The position numbers and the translations under genes were made by a program. The notes under the pieces were generated by a model that searched no databases, was not told the DNA's origin, and saw nothing but the letters and a program-made list of their open reading frames with translations. Positions 42,966 to 53,700 of a DNA stretch of 64,000 nt are shown here, piece after piece; the stretch's first letter is position 1; each line of letters opens with the position of its first letter. Source of the stretch: Dichetophora obliterata (Eukaryota > Arthropoda > Insecta > Diptera > Sciomyzidae); assembly GCA_963920525.1 (NCBI GenBank), contig OY986439.1, positions 39,994,819 through 40,058,818 of the forward strand. The letters run 5' to 3'.

Positions 42966-43045
42966 TACGACTTGGCCTCCAGCTGGTCTCGAACCTGGCA
43001 CCTTCCGCTTGCCAGGCCAACACGCTACCACTGTGCCATCGCTCT
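42966..43045 (-). tRNA. tRNA-like unit A in the left LTR
   Basis: On the minus strand: A box TGGCACAGTGG (43038-43028), matching TRGYNNARNGG, and B box GGTTCGAGACC (42995-42985, one mismatch to GGTTCGANTCC), 43 bases apart. The central part (GTGGTAGCGT, CCTGGCAAGCGG) resembles tRNA-Gly in layout; the anticodon position reads GGC. T and acceptor stems pair imperfectly. A T7 run (42965-42959) follows, a strong pol III terminator. The orientation is the same as gag-pol. The copy in the right LTR is at 50093-50172. Confidence 0.55.
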
Positions 43046-43246
43046 ATATGAGCAGATACTGCCTGCTGCATTTTTCACCGCCAACTCCCACGCATGCTAC
43101 CACTGACTGTGATCTATTTATAGAACAATATGAACACAGATAAACTGACTGGCTCAATATGTGACTGGCGGTAGTGATGGAAACTTTTCAAACGAGTACC
43201 CGAAAAACTTCTGACTACTTTTATATCTTAAATTTTGAATTGTTAT

Positions 43247-43535
<289 letters not shown>

Positions 43536-43648
43536 TTACCCTAATTAATTAAATCTTAGGATTTACTTGATTTATAATATTTTTTTTTATTAAATTGGTT
43601 ATTTTTTTTTAATTTACATACCTACATATAAAAATTCAACCCGTAACA

Positions 43649-43663
43649 CTCCCCCCCACCTTT
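43649..43663 (-). promoter_or_regulatory. Polypurine tract (plus-strand primer site)
   Basis: On the minus strand the sequence before the LTR reads AAAGGTGGGGGGGAG, a purine-rich run (one T) directly against the TGTTAC start of the 3' LTR. It is the expected primer for second-strand DNA synthesis. It begins only 10 bases after the pol stop. Confidence 0.9.
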
Positions 43664-43672
43664 AAGAAGTTT

Positions 43673-46600
43673 TCATTCACTACCGCCGTAATATTTCCGT
43701 AAATCCTTGCTGTGCCATATTCCGGCCTCTTTTTTGGCAAGGGTCTCTAGCCTATAAGTCCACGGTGACAGCCTTTTCTTAACCCTAAATGGACCGATGA
43801 AAGTAGGTGCTAACTTGGCACTGAAATATTTTGATGCATCCGATAGAACATAGTTTCGTCGCAACACTAAATCGTCAGGCTGATATTGAGCATCACGGTG
43901 CCGCAAATTGAAATTATCGCGCGCTCTTTTTGATGCCTTTAACATGCGCGCACGAACATCGTTTAGGATAACGCCCATATTACTGAACCAAGGACAATTA
44001 CCATTGCTACGATCTACCAAAATGCCCTCCACCGGAAGTGGTTCCCTATCACGTTTAAGCGTCATTTCTCGTCCAAAAATTATAGAAAATGGGGTTCTTG
44101 CCGTTACCTCATTCCGCGACGTACGAATAGCGCAAGCTACTTTCGGCAACAAAACATCCCAATTTCTATGATTTTCGGTGACATAAGCTCTCAATTTAGT
44201 TTTCACTGTCTGATTGAACCTTTCCGCAGGGTTAGCTTGAGGATGATAAAATGGGGTGAAAGTCGTAGTTACCCCATAGCAATTCATCAAAGCTGAAAAC
44301 TCCTTACTACGAAATTGTACACCATTATCGCACACTAACCATTTCGGCACTCCAAACATGAGAAAAACCTGATCCTCCAAGGCTTGACACACCGACTTAG
44401 CTGTAGCGGATCGTAATGGAAAGAAAAGAGGAAATTTCGAAAAATAATCAACCACTGTTAGGATGTAACAGAAACCACGGTTACTTCTTGGCAAAGGCCC
44501 AATCAAATCTGTGCTCAGCATCGACCATGGTTCTTTCACCTCGTTGGCCCTAGATTGCATAAAACCCCCTGGCTTGTGCAAATCAGGCTTTGTAGTTTGG
44601 CAGACTTGACAATTTCGAACATACTTTCTTATGTCTTCTTTCATACGTGGCCAAAAATATTTCAACTGTGCCTTGCCGAGCGTCGTTTTAACCCCTCCAT
44701 GCCCCCCAAGTATGTCATCGTGAATTTCTTTTAGCACCGCTGCCCTCTGCCTATTTGGTACCACCATTTTCCAGCGATTTCCCTCATCGCCGCTGGTCGG
44801 ATCCCTAGGTGTAAAATACCGATATAATTTATCGCCCTCTGTTCTCCACGACGAAAATTGGTCAGGATGGTTTTTCACCTCTTGCAATTTACTATTGAAC
44901 CATGCATCCTCTTCAATGCAATCAACAGCTTCTTCCGGCACAGCTCTTGATAGTGCGTCTGGCACTAAATGCTCCTTTCCCTTCCGATGAACGATCTTAA
45001 AGTCGTATTGCTGCAGACGAACCGCCCACCTAGCGAGTCGCCCTTGCGGATCCTTAAGATTTTGCAACCAGACTAACGAATGGTGATCGGTGAGAACCGT
45101 AAATGTAGTACCCTCGAGATATGGGCGTAGTTTTTCGATAGCCCATAAAACTGCTAGACATTCCCGCTCTGTAGGCGAGAAATTTTTCTCTGTTCGAGAC
45201 AAAGTTCGGCTCAAATAACACACCACTTTTTCGCTTTCTTCGTTTTCCACTCTCTGAGTTAAAACCGCACCTATGCCATAACCTGATGCGTCGGTATGTA
45301 GAAAAAATGGACGAGCAAAATCAGGACAAGTTAAAATCGGAGCTTCTATTAACTTTTCTTTGATATTCTTGAACGCTTCTTCGCACTGATCGGTCCAACA
45401 AAACTTAGCCTTTTTCTTCAATAGCGCTGTTATGGGCGCTATAACATTCGAAAAGTTGGGAACAAACTTCCTATACCACGAAATCATACCGATTAACCTT
45501 CTGACTGTCGTAACCGTATTTGGGCGAGGATACTCGACCATAGATTTCACCTTCTCTGGATCTACCGATAACCCGTGCTTATTTACAATGTACCCCAAAT
45601 ATTTTAACTGGCTCTTGCAAAGCTCGCATTTCTCTTTGTTAAGAGTTAAACCGGCATCCTTAAGCCTCTTCAACACCTGCTTTAATATTTCCAAATGTTT
45701 GGCAAAAGTGTCCGTGACAATTATGACATCGTCTAGGTATACGAAAACATAGGGATCTAGCTCAGGACCCAAGACTTTATCAATAAACCTTTGCCACGTA
45801 CTAGGGGCATTTGAGAGACCCATGGGCAGACGTCGGAACTGGAACAAACCCTTCCCCGGAATGGTAAAGGCGGTATATTTTTTTGAACTGTCTGAAAGAG
45901 GGATTTGAAAATACGCCGATTTAATGTCTAATGATGATAGAAAATGTGCATTCCGTAGTTTATCTAACGTTGCAGACACATAAGGGATGGGATAAGCATC
46001 GCGTTCCGTAACCGCGTTAAGTCGGCGATAGTCTACCACAAACCTATAACTGTTGTCCTTTTTCTTTATTAAAAGGATTGGCGCTGACCAACCGCTATCC
46101 GATGGCTCTATAACCCCGTCTGCCAACAATTGATCGACCTGCTCATTGATATGTTTTTGAAGTACTGGCGAGACTGGGTAATAGCGACATTTTATGGGGG
46201 GTGAGCTTGTTTCAATGACATGCTCAATCAATGAAGTGCAACCTAGCTTCCCATCATCCGTACCAAAAGCTGCCACTGCCACCTGTTCTAAAGCTGCCCT
46301 TTCAACTTCTGACAATACATCGGCATCCATTATCGCCGCAATTTCTGAGCTAAACTCCCACGTGTTGTTGCGTAAGTCTGGTTTTATCGCAAACTCTTTC
46401 CAGAAATCTGTGCCCAAAATCAATTTATGAGGAAGATCCGGCACGACAAAAAAATCAAAAACCCTAACTCTGTTCTTAACAACAACCGGAACACTCACTG
46501 ACCCCCATACGCGAACTTTATTTCCATTAGCCACCGTCACAGACGAGTAAGTTTCTCGAAGTTTAAGGTCCTTTACACTCAGAATATCCCATCCTGGCCC

Positions 46601-46891
46601 TCCAATAAACGAACTAGTTGCCCCCGAATCTAACAGCCCAACTATCTTCGTTCCATAAATACTTATTTCCAAATAAGGCCGACTATCACAGCCGCTTTGA
46701 ACAAAAAGGTAATCAGCCAACTCGACTGTCCACTTCCTGCTCGTATCAACGGTGACCCCCGACCTGGCCCGCCTTGCTAATTTTTCCCTCCCTAGAAAAT
46801 TAGAATCAGCGGAAAACCCCTTAACCCTGCTCAATTTACCGCTACCTATTGAGGGGCCCGTTCGTTTCCCGACGGATTGCACGTGGTACAA
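43673..46891 (-). CDS. pol: Gypsy-class Pol polyprotein (PR-RT-RNase H-IN)
   Basis: The frame is intact for 1072 codons from the first Met at 46891 to the stop at 43673, but translation probably enters by -1 slippage at 46870-46864 from gag. Numbering from that Met: protease LLDSGA (catalytic D88), reverse transcriptase with SSLDIKSAYFQIPL (D322) and YLDD (385-388), RNase H with D534 (HTDAS), E577, D602 and D645, then integrase with the H724-H731-C761-C764 zinc finger and catalytic D795, D855 and E890 (34 residues between the last two). A GPF motif (GPFRVKKR) follows near the C-terminus, as in many gypsy integrases. All catalytic residues are present. No env frame follows. Confidence 0.95.
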   Translation of the reverse strand: MYHVQSVGKRTGPSIGSGKLSRVKGFSADSNFLGREKLARRARSGVTVDTSRKWTVELADYLFVQSGCDSRPYLEISIYGTKIVGLLDSGATSSFIGGPGWDILSVKDLKLRETYSSVTVANGNKVRVWGSVSVPVVVKNRVRVFDFFVVPDLPHKLILGTDFWKEFAIKPDLRNNTWEFSSEIAAIMDADVLSEVERAALEQVAVAAFGTDDGKLGCTSLIEHVIETSSPPIKCRYYPVSPVLQKHINEQVDQLLADGVIEPSDSGWSAPILLIKKKDNSYRFVVDYRRLNAVTERDAYPIPYVSATLDKLRNAHFLSSLDIKSAYFQIPLSDSSKKYTAFTIPGKGLFQFRRLPMGLSNAPSTWQRFIDKVLGPELDPYVFVYLDDVIIVTDTFAKHLEILKQVLKRLKDAGLTLNKEKCELCKSQLKYLGYIVNKHGLSVDPEKVKSMVEYPRPNTVTTVRRLIGMISWYRKFVPNFSNVIAPITALLKKKAKFCWTDQCEEAFKNIKEKLIEAPILTCPDFARPFFLHTDASGYGIGAVLTQRVENEESEKVVCYLSRTLSRTEKNFSPTERECLAVLWAIEKLRPYLEGTTFTVLTDHHSLVWLQNLKDPQGRLARWAVRLQQYDFKIVHRKGKEHLVPDALSRAVPEEAVDCIEEDAWFNSKLQEVKNHPDQFSSWRTEGDKLYRYFTPRDPTSGDEGNRWKMVVPNRQRAAVLKEIHDDILGGHGGVKTTLGKAQLKYFWPRMKEDIRKYVRNCQVCQTTKPDLHKPGGFMQSRANEVKEPWSMLSTDLIGPLPRSNRGFCYILTVVDYFSKFPLFFPLRSATAKSVCQALEDQVFLMFGVPKWLVCDNGVQFRSKEFSALMNCYGVTTTFTPFYHPQANPAERFNQTVKTKLRAYVTENHRNWDVLLPKVACAIRTSRNEVTARTPFSIIFGREMTLKRDREPLPVEGILVDRSNGNCPWFSNMGVILNDVRARMLKASKRARDNFNLRHRDAQYQPDDLVLRRNYVLSDASKYFSAKLAPTFIGPFRVKKRLSPWTYRLETLAKKEAGIWHSKDLRKYYGGSE

Positions 46892-48165
46892 CGACTACGT
46901 ATAACGCCAACTGCCCCGCAACCATAACACTTGACAGGCTGAGGGCAACTGCTAGCAACATGACCTGGCTGACGACAACGAAAACATATAATTGGCTGTT
47001 GAGGATAATTCACAGCGTTAACCTCTTGGGTAAGACCATTCGACGTATCTAAGTAGGCTAGGTCTGGTTCCAACAGCTGGCCTTGACGACGCGTGGGTGG
47101 CGGAGCGTAACGCCGTACCGAGTATCGTGTCATTTCCAGTTTTCGGCCTACTTCAACCAACTGCCTGACTGAAGAAATGTCCACAAGAGCAAGCGACATT
47201 TGATAAAATGGAGTAAGGTTTCGTTGGATGACTTCCAGGACCCTTGCCTCCCCACACTTTTCATTCAACCTCGAAAACAGACCTTGCATCACACTCACGA
47301 ACATACCTATCGATTCATCCATCCCTTGTGTTCGGCGCTTTATTTCTTCCATCAATCGCTCGTCGTATCCTGGAGGTTGAAATTCTTGTTTCAGTTGTAT
47401 TACCATATCCTTCCAAGTGCGTATAAAAAGCCTATTAGCCCGAAACCACACTATGGCCTTTCCCTTGAAAAGGTCAATGGCTGACCGATACAGTTCTTCT
47501 TCCGAATAACCCCGAGCAACCCTCAATTCTTCCACTCTTTCTAAAAAGGAGCTTATAGATTCGCCTGGTTCTCCACTGAAATAGATGTTCCACTTATAGA
47601 TCGGTATCGATTTTACAGTTGGTGACCACTGAACCCGCGCTAAGCCCTCGTCCTCATAATCTATAGCCTTAACCTCTTGATCAGAAAGCGTTTGGGTTGG
47701 TACCCGGGTAGACTCGGCGTTACAGGGCTCGCTACTTTTACCGAATTTCGCGTCCAAGCGCGCACAGATTTCTGCTATCATTTTCCGACTTGCTGCTACA
47801 AACTCCTTCTCCGTTACCTCGGAAGCCACCACATGACCTAATCTCCCTAATAAATGTGCGCATTTGGCCTCGAATTTTAGTTTGTCATTGGCGTTACCTT
47901 TCTCATCAACCTCCTCAACTAACTTATCTAACTCTAACAATTTTTTTTCTAAGGCCTCTTTATCTTCTTCGAAGGTGTAAGGATAATCTACATCCAAAAA
48001 TGAAGAGCTACGCTTCAAGGCTGCGCGAAGAAGCCTCCTCATTTCATCAACGCTATTCCCTGCTAATCCCCGTATATCCATTTCATACTTCAACTCTTCA
48101 CTGGATAATCGATTCACCAAATTTGAATCCATTGTGCAAAATATAGATTTTTTTTTTCTCAACAA
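46846..48165 (-). CDS. gag: Gypsy-class Gag polyprotein
   Basis: The frame is intact for 439 codons from 48165. The second Met at 48132 (MDSNLVNRL) is the likelier start, since the first 11 residues (MLRKKKSIFCT) look like leader. Residues 19-50 (LSSEELKYEMDIRGLAG) resemble a SAP-like helical motif. Residues 190-330 form the retrotransposon Gag capsid domain (FLERVEELRVARGYSEEELY, AIVWFRA). A zinc knuckle C394-C397-H402-C407 and a second one with Val instead of His (C413-C416-V421-C426) lie near the end. Gag forms the virus-like particle and packages the RNA. The stop at 46846 overlaps pol, which is in the -1 frame. Confidence 0.93.
   Translation of the reverse strand: MLRKKKSIFCTMDSNLVNRLSSEELKYEMDIRGLAGNSVDEMRRLLRAALKRSSSFLDVDYPYTFEEDKEALEKKLLELDKLVEEVDEKGNANDKLKFEAKCAHLLGRLGHVVASEVTEKEFVAASRKMIAEICARLDAKFGKSSEPCNAESTRVPTQTLSDQEVKAIDYEDEGLARVQWSPTVKSIPIYKWNIYFSGEPGESISSFLERVEELRVARGYSEEELYRSAIDLFKGKAIVWFRANRLFIRTWKDMVIQLKQEFQPPGYDERLMEEIKRRTQGMDESIGMFVSVMQGLFSRLNEKCGEARVLEVIQRNLTPFYQMSLALVDISSVRQLVEVGRKLEMTRYSVRRYAPPPTRRQGQLLEPDLAYLDTSNGLTQEVNAVNYPQQPIICFRCRQPGHVASSCPQPVKCYGCGAVGVIRSRCTTCNPSGNERAPQ
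46864..46870 (-). promoter_or_regulatory. -1 ribosomal frameshift heptamer GGGAAAC at the gag-pol junction
   Basis: In gag frame the codons are tcG GGA AAC, an exact X-XXY-YYZ heptamer, 15 bases before the gag stop. The pol frame is -1 relative to gag and is open across the site, so slippage there joins the two proteins. Downstream, AGCGG and CCGCT can pair as a stem about 20 bases later. The same heptamer is used at the SRV-1 gag-pro junction (established knowledge). Confidence 0.85.
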
Positions 48166-48448
48166 TCAATTAAATTAGTTTTTAATCCTGAGGTTTTCCC
48201 AATTAAACGTTAAAATTAAATTATTTATTTTTTAACGTCAGTGATTTTTTTTCCTTCTAGCCGCTCAAAAAAAAATAGTGCAAAATTGAATTAAAAAAAA
48301 AAACAATCAACCCAAATTTATATAATATAAAAGGTTTTTTTTTTTCTTAAACTGAAAAAAAACTAAATTAATATGCGCGTAAAAATTGGCTTAGGTGTTT
48401 ATATTTATTGGTTTTATTTTTCCTTTGCCCCACGTTGGGCGCCAAAAA
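48166..48448 (-). other. Gypsy leader between the 5' LTR and gag
   Basis: AT-rich leader with T/A runs. Apart from the PBS I see no defined signal. Confidence 0.6.
48427..48444 (-). promoter_or_regulatory. Primer binding site matching tRNA-Lys
   Basis: The minus strand reads TGGCGCCCAACGTGGGGC, 4 bases inside the 5' LTR. This 18-mer is the complement expected for the 3' end of tRNA-Lys1,2, as used by several retroviruses. It fixes the right LTR as the 5' LTR. Confidence 0.9.
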
Positions 48449-49396
48449 TGTTACGCGCAAAATCTCTCGCTTGTCGAAATCGAGTTTGGCCGACTCAGTG
48501 GATAAGGCCGTGGGTATTTTGTTGTTGATAATTTTGGGCGCCACGCGATTCACCCAATTCCGACCGGCTCCAATTATCGCGATCCTTGAGAACCGTAGCG
48601 AATTCAATAAAAAAAAATTCCAAATTTAAGTTCAAATACAAAATCTTTAAATTTATTTATAAGTAATCAATTAACCCTATAAAACAATTCCAAATTTAAG
48701 TTCAAATACAAAATCTTTAAATTTATTTATAAGTAATCAATTAACCCTTAACCCTAACTATAACACTCCTGTCGCAAACAATCGATTGTTTCCCCTAGGC
48801 TCACCATTTTCATTATCATATAAAAATCCAAAATAATTTCTTAATGTCTAATAATGGGAATTTAATCATCAGTTACACAAGAAAAAAATGGCGTTAATCA
48901 AATATTTAATAATACTCTGAGTTTTACTCTCAGTAATAGGGTAAATTTCATAAAATCAAAATAAGTTATACCATATATAATATTTAGAAAAAAAAATAAA
49001 AAAGGTTAATGGCTAATAGTTGGAATCTTTAGTTTCACAACAAAAAAAAATTGTGAGATATTTTAAAATTGAAATTAAAAATTTGACGCGTATAAAATTC
49101 ATGGATATTAACTATATTCTTCTTTCCGTGTATTAAAAGGTTAAATAATGAAGTAACTTAATTTTGGATTTAGATTTAGCTTAATAAAATTTCCATTACC
49201 AACTCTAGCATTAAATTATCAGCGAGAGCATTAAATTATCTGCGACTGCAGTTTGCAAAAATCAATATTACATTAAAAAAATAACACCGCAATTAATAAA
49301 AATATCAAGAAATGCGCTACTTGGCTTCTTGACTCAAGGGAAAAAAAAATAGAACCGCGACTTTTCTTTTCAAAAAAAAAATAATTAAATTAAAAA

Positions 49397-49468
49397 TTCT
49401 ACGACCAGGATTTGAACCCGGGACTTCCGCGTGATATGCGAGTGACTGAACCTCTGGTCCACCGTGAC
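49397..49468 (-). tRNA. tRNA-like unit B in the right LTR
   Basis: Same as 42270-42341: A box 49461-49451, B box 49418-49408, followed by a T5 run. Confidence 0.55.
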
Positions 49469-50092
49469 CCTTGTTGCTCGATGGTCTAAGGCTGCTTGTA
49501 AGCGAGCGGAGGTCGGCAATTAATTAACGATATTAAGCCACGATTAAGCCACGCCGTGATACGGAATAATATAAAAATCCACTTAATGGGAAAACCTCAG
49601 GACGTAGTAATCGTATCTTGCACTTGGATTCTCTCATAAGCCTACAATGGCTGTGATTTTCTCAGAGCAGGTGACTCCAATACCTTATCTCCTCGATGCA
49701 GGTGACTCAATTCCCTTATTTGCTTTAATAATTCTTTTATTCTAAACAACCAACAATTGTCGGAACCCTTTAAAGAAAACTTATCCAGTAAGAAAACACT
49801 CAGGTCACCTTGCAGAAATATTCACTCTGCCACCGTATAACAAAACCTCGACTTCTTACCGCTCTATTTAACCGCCAACTCCTCTTGATCTTCATTATTG
49901 GTATTGCCTGAGCTCCTCGTTAAGCTAGCTAGTAACTGTGCTGCTGAATAAATAGCCCAAACCTGATTCTATGTACCCTTATAACTATTCTAATCTATTT
50001 ACTGACTTATATATTTTATTTTTCCCTTATAATTAGTATTTCCTTACTACATTATTAGCTTCAATTAACCAAGAAACCAAAAAAGAAAAAAA

Positions 50093-50172
50093 TACGACTT
50101 GGCCTCCAGCTGGTCTCGAACCTGGCACCTTCCGCTTGCCAGGCCAACACGCTACCACTGTGCCATCGCTCT
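50093..50172 (-). tRNA. tRNA-like unit A in the right LTR
   Basis: Same as 42966-43045: A box 50165-50155, B box 50122-50112, followed by T7. Confidence 0.55.
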
Positions 50173-50373
50173 ATATGAGCAGATACTGCCTGCTGCATTT
50201 TTCACCGCCAACTCCCACGCATGCTACCACTGACTGTGATCTATTTATAGAACAATATGAACACAGATAAACTGACTGGCTCAATATGTGACTGGCGGTA
50301 GTGATGGAAACTTTTCAAACGAGTACCCGAAAAACTTCTGACTACTTTTATATCTTAAATTTTGAATTGTTAT

Positions 50374-50599
<226 letters not shown>

Positions 50600-50785
50600 T
50601 TACCCTAATTAATTAAATCTTAGGATTTACTTGATTTATAATATTTTTTTTTATTAAATTGGTTATTTTTTTTTAATTTACATACCTACATATAAAAATT
50701 CAACCCGTAACAACAGCTTCCAGAAATCCTTCGAAACTTCACTCTCAAAGCTTTTGCTACAAACTCAACATGATAACTAACCCGA

Positions 50786-50839
50786 TCGTTGTCAACCACA
50801 TCGACCATTTAGAAGGTCGATGGTCGTGGTTGACAACGA
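50786..50839. repeat. 54-nt hairpin with perfect 14-bp outer arms
   Basis: TCGTTGTCAACCAC (50786-50799) and its exact complement (50826-50839) enclose a second complementary pair, ATCGACC/GGTCGAT. It lies 70 bases outside the gypsy element. Function unknown. Confidence 0.8.
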
Positions 50840-52945
50840 AATCATTCAAGTGCTGGCAATGAGCGCGAGTGCTTTATTTATTTCCTAAAATTAAAGTATT
50901 ACCTAATGGAAGTGCTTCCTAAATTTTTTTAACCGAATTTATTTAATTCTGCAAAATGAACATAAGGTCCATTCGCCAAATAAGGCCCAAGCCTTTATAA
51001 GGCCCGATTTCTAATACGCACATTTATTGCATTCCCTGCTAAATGATTTTTTTCACGTTTAAACATGTTCATATTGCATCACGATGCAAAAAAAAATACT
51101 TCGATTGCGCATCTGTGAAGCGAGTGACAGTTGAACGAAGTCAGCGGTAGCGTCAACAACGTGGTTGATGTAATATTGTGCTCGCAGTAAAAGTCCGTTA
51201 TTCTACGAATAAACTATTGCCTATGTCCAGCTTTGAATTAAAAATCAAGAGAGGTATTTTAACGAAAACAAAAAGGTTAATTGACCAAATCTAACTGTGG
51301 TGTATTCCGAGAAAAACTTGATTAATGAAATGATATTGAGAGCGCCTAAAAAGGCCCAACAAATTTTTTCTTTCCGGCTTTCTTTTTCCGATCTCCACAC
51401 CTAAATCTACCAGGCAGAAAAAACTACCAGAAAGAAAGCCCTCCACTATAAACGCCAGCAAATTACTAAAATTCTCCAGAGCTAGAGTAGAAAATTAGCC
51501 AGAGTAACTTTATTTTTAATTTTCAAAGTAAGCTTTTGGCAATAAAAGTATTTTTTCGAAAAAGTTTTAATAAAAAAAAGCTATGAATATCATTTATGTT
51601 TAGTATCAATGTAAACCAACACTTGTAATAACAATATGTGTTCTTATTTTATTATTTTCTGACTGTTTTTTTATGTTTCTAAACCATTATATCAGACCTT
51701 TTTAAAACCTTCTGAGCTGGATATATTTTTTACTTTTTCATGCTTTATTTTTATGTTTTTGACAAAAAAAATTGAATAAACAAAAATACAAAATTGCAAA
51801 AATAAGTTTAAAAACCCGTTTCTCTTCTGTCTGGTAAAACCCGTTAGGTTGGCCTTATTTGGGTAACTTACCTTAGCACAAAGTTCTTTTTGCATTAATT
51901 AAATGCTTAAACTTTGATAAAATTATTTAAAATAATTAAACAAAAACAACGTAGAGAAAAAGTTTCGAAGCCGCATGGCACATATATAATTCTGGGCTAA
52001 GCTCAAGCACACAAAGCTCAAGCACACAAAGCTCAAGCACAACAATATTTTTTAGAATTAATGAATGAATTAACAAATGAAGTAAAAACCAAGGAAAAAT
52101 ATTATGAAGTAAAGTTACCAAAACCATGTAAGATCTATACTTGCAGCTCTTTATTTGTTGCAACACTCAAAACAAATCAATCGGTTCATGGAAATACTTT
52201 CATTGATCTCGGGAGTCTCAATGGAAGTACTCTTTATTTATCTTTTCAAAGAACGTATTTTATTCTTAACGGCGGAATAACTTCAGTTTTCTCATTGCTC
52301 TCTTAATTAAGGGAAACTTCTTAAGCCGCTCATAAAGCAATACGGTGAATTGAATCGGGGAGTAAAACCAATGTAATGCAGTCCTAATGAAACGAAAAAA
52401 AAACTTAGAACCCAGCAGTAGTACCGGTGTAAAGTAAACATCTTTTTCGCAGCATCTGGCAAATATTATATGCTTAGTCTCTAGCTGAAAATTTAGATGT
52501 TTATACATCGAATTATAGAGCGCGTCGGGAAATAGTTACTTATTTCATATACATGATAACATGATAAGTGAATGGTAAGAATTTGTACACGTGAGTTCAA
52601 TATCCACCTCGGACAAAATGAAAAAAATGCATTTTATTGTTTTTTTTTTTTATAAATTTTGATGTCCATTTAAAATTTTTCTAAAATTTTTTATAATAAT
52701 TTCTTCATTTGAAATGATATGAAAAACTTAGCACCTTCAAAAGGTAGGTCTTACAGAAACACTCATATATACAGCGAACATAGAAGCTATATTGACGCCA
52801 ACAATGGAACTACTAGCATGCCTTCTTTTGCGTAGCCTTAGCTTAATACTAGAATATTTGCAATTAAGCTAATAACTCAATAATATTTTTTATAACCAAC
52901 TCTGCGTTTGCTTAAATTATGAAAATATTTTCTTGATATTTTTGA
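50840..52945. other. Non-coding AT-rich stretch
   Basis: A small tandem repeat, about three copies of AAGCTCAAGCACACA, lies at 52000-52041. No gene is supported. Confidence 0.5.
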
Positions 52946-53696
52946 GAACATATCGCTCATTTCGTGAAAGACCATCTCAACCCAAAATTTTAGTTTTTTG
53001 AGTTAAATAAACAGAAATATGCATTGTTATCGTGTCTTTGATTTGAGTGAATTCCTGAACAATTTGCTGTTAATTGACAGTTTTACAGATACTTGTGTCC
53101 TTTTGACTTTTAGCTTCTTCACTTTCATTTCTTCTTAGCTTCTTCATTTCTTCACTTTTTCGTAGCAATAACGTTTTATTTATATTTGTACCGAACAATT
53201 TTTTAAATTTCTTCATAATTTTTCAACAACAGCAACTTATTATATCATAGTCCATTGTTTAAATAAAAATCCGAGCAAGTGACTTAATATTTTTTGTAGT
53301 AATGAAGAACCAACTCAAAATGTGACATCTCTCTAACTCAAAAGTTTGTTATCATATTTTAGTAAAATCGTCACAATTCAAAATGAAATATTTTTTAAAA
53401 TTCAAAAAATTCACAACTCAAAATGAAATATTTTGTAGTAACAAAGTCACAACTCAAACAGACACTTGCAGAAATATTGCTTAGAAATTCACTATTGACG
53501 CAAAATGAAAACTTAATGATGTTTTTGGTACAAAATATAATGGAAAAAATAGAATCTATAAACATTCTAAACAATTTTAAGTCTACCTTTACAACCTTTA
53601 TATGGTCGTGATAATATTTCAAAATTTCATAAGGCTCTCCTGAAAAATACTAAATTTTGAGTTGTGACAGTCTTGCACGTAATGAGCGATATGTTC
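52946..53696. mobile_element. 751-bp TIR element, TTGA flanks
   Basis: The ends read GAACATATCGCTCATTTCGT and, in reverse complement, GAACATATCGCTCATTACGT, continuing with AAGAC and CAAC-CAAAATTT for about 50 bp. TTGA lies outside both ends (52942-52945, 53697-53700), a possible 4-bp duplication. Inside, CACAAYTCAAAATGAAATAT occurs twice directly. No transposase motif was seen. Class unassigned. Confidence 0.75.
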
Positions 53697-53700
53697 TTGA

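Noticed and set aside
45432..47484. Plus-strand frames opposite gag and pol
   Set aside because: They are antisense shadows of intact, motif-rich gag and pol.
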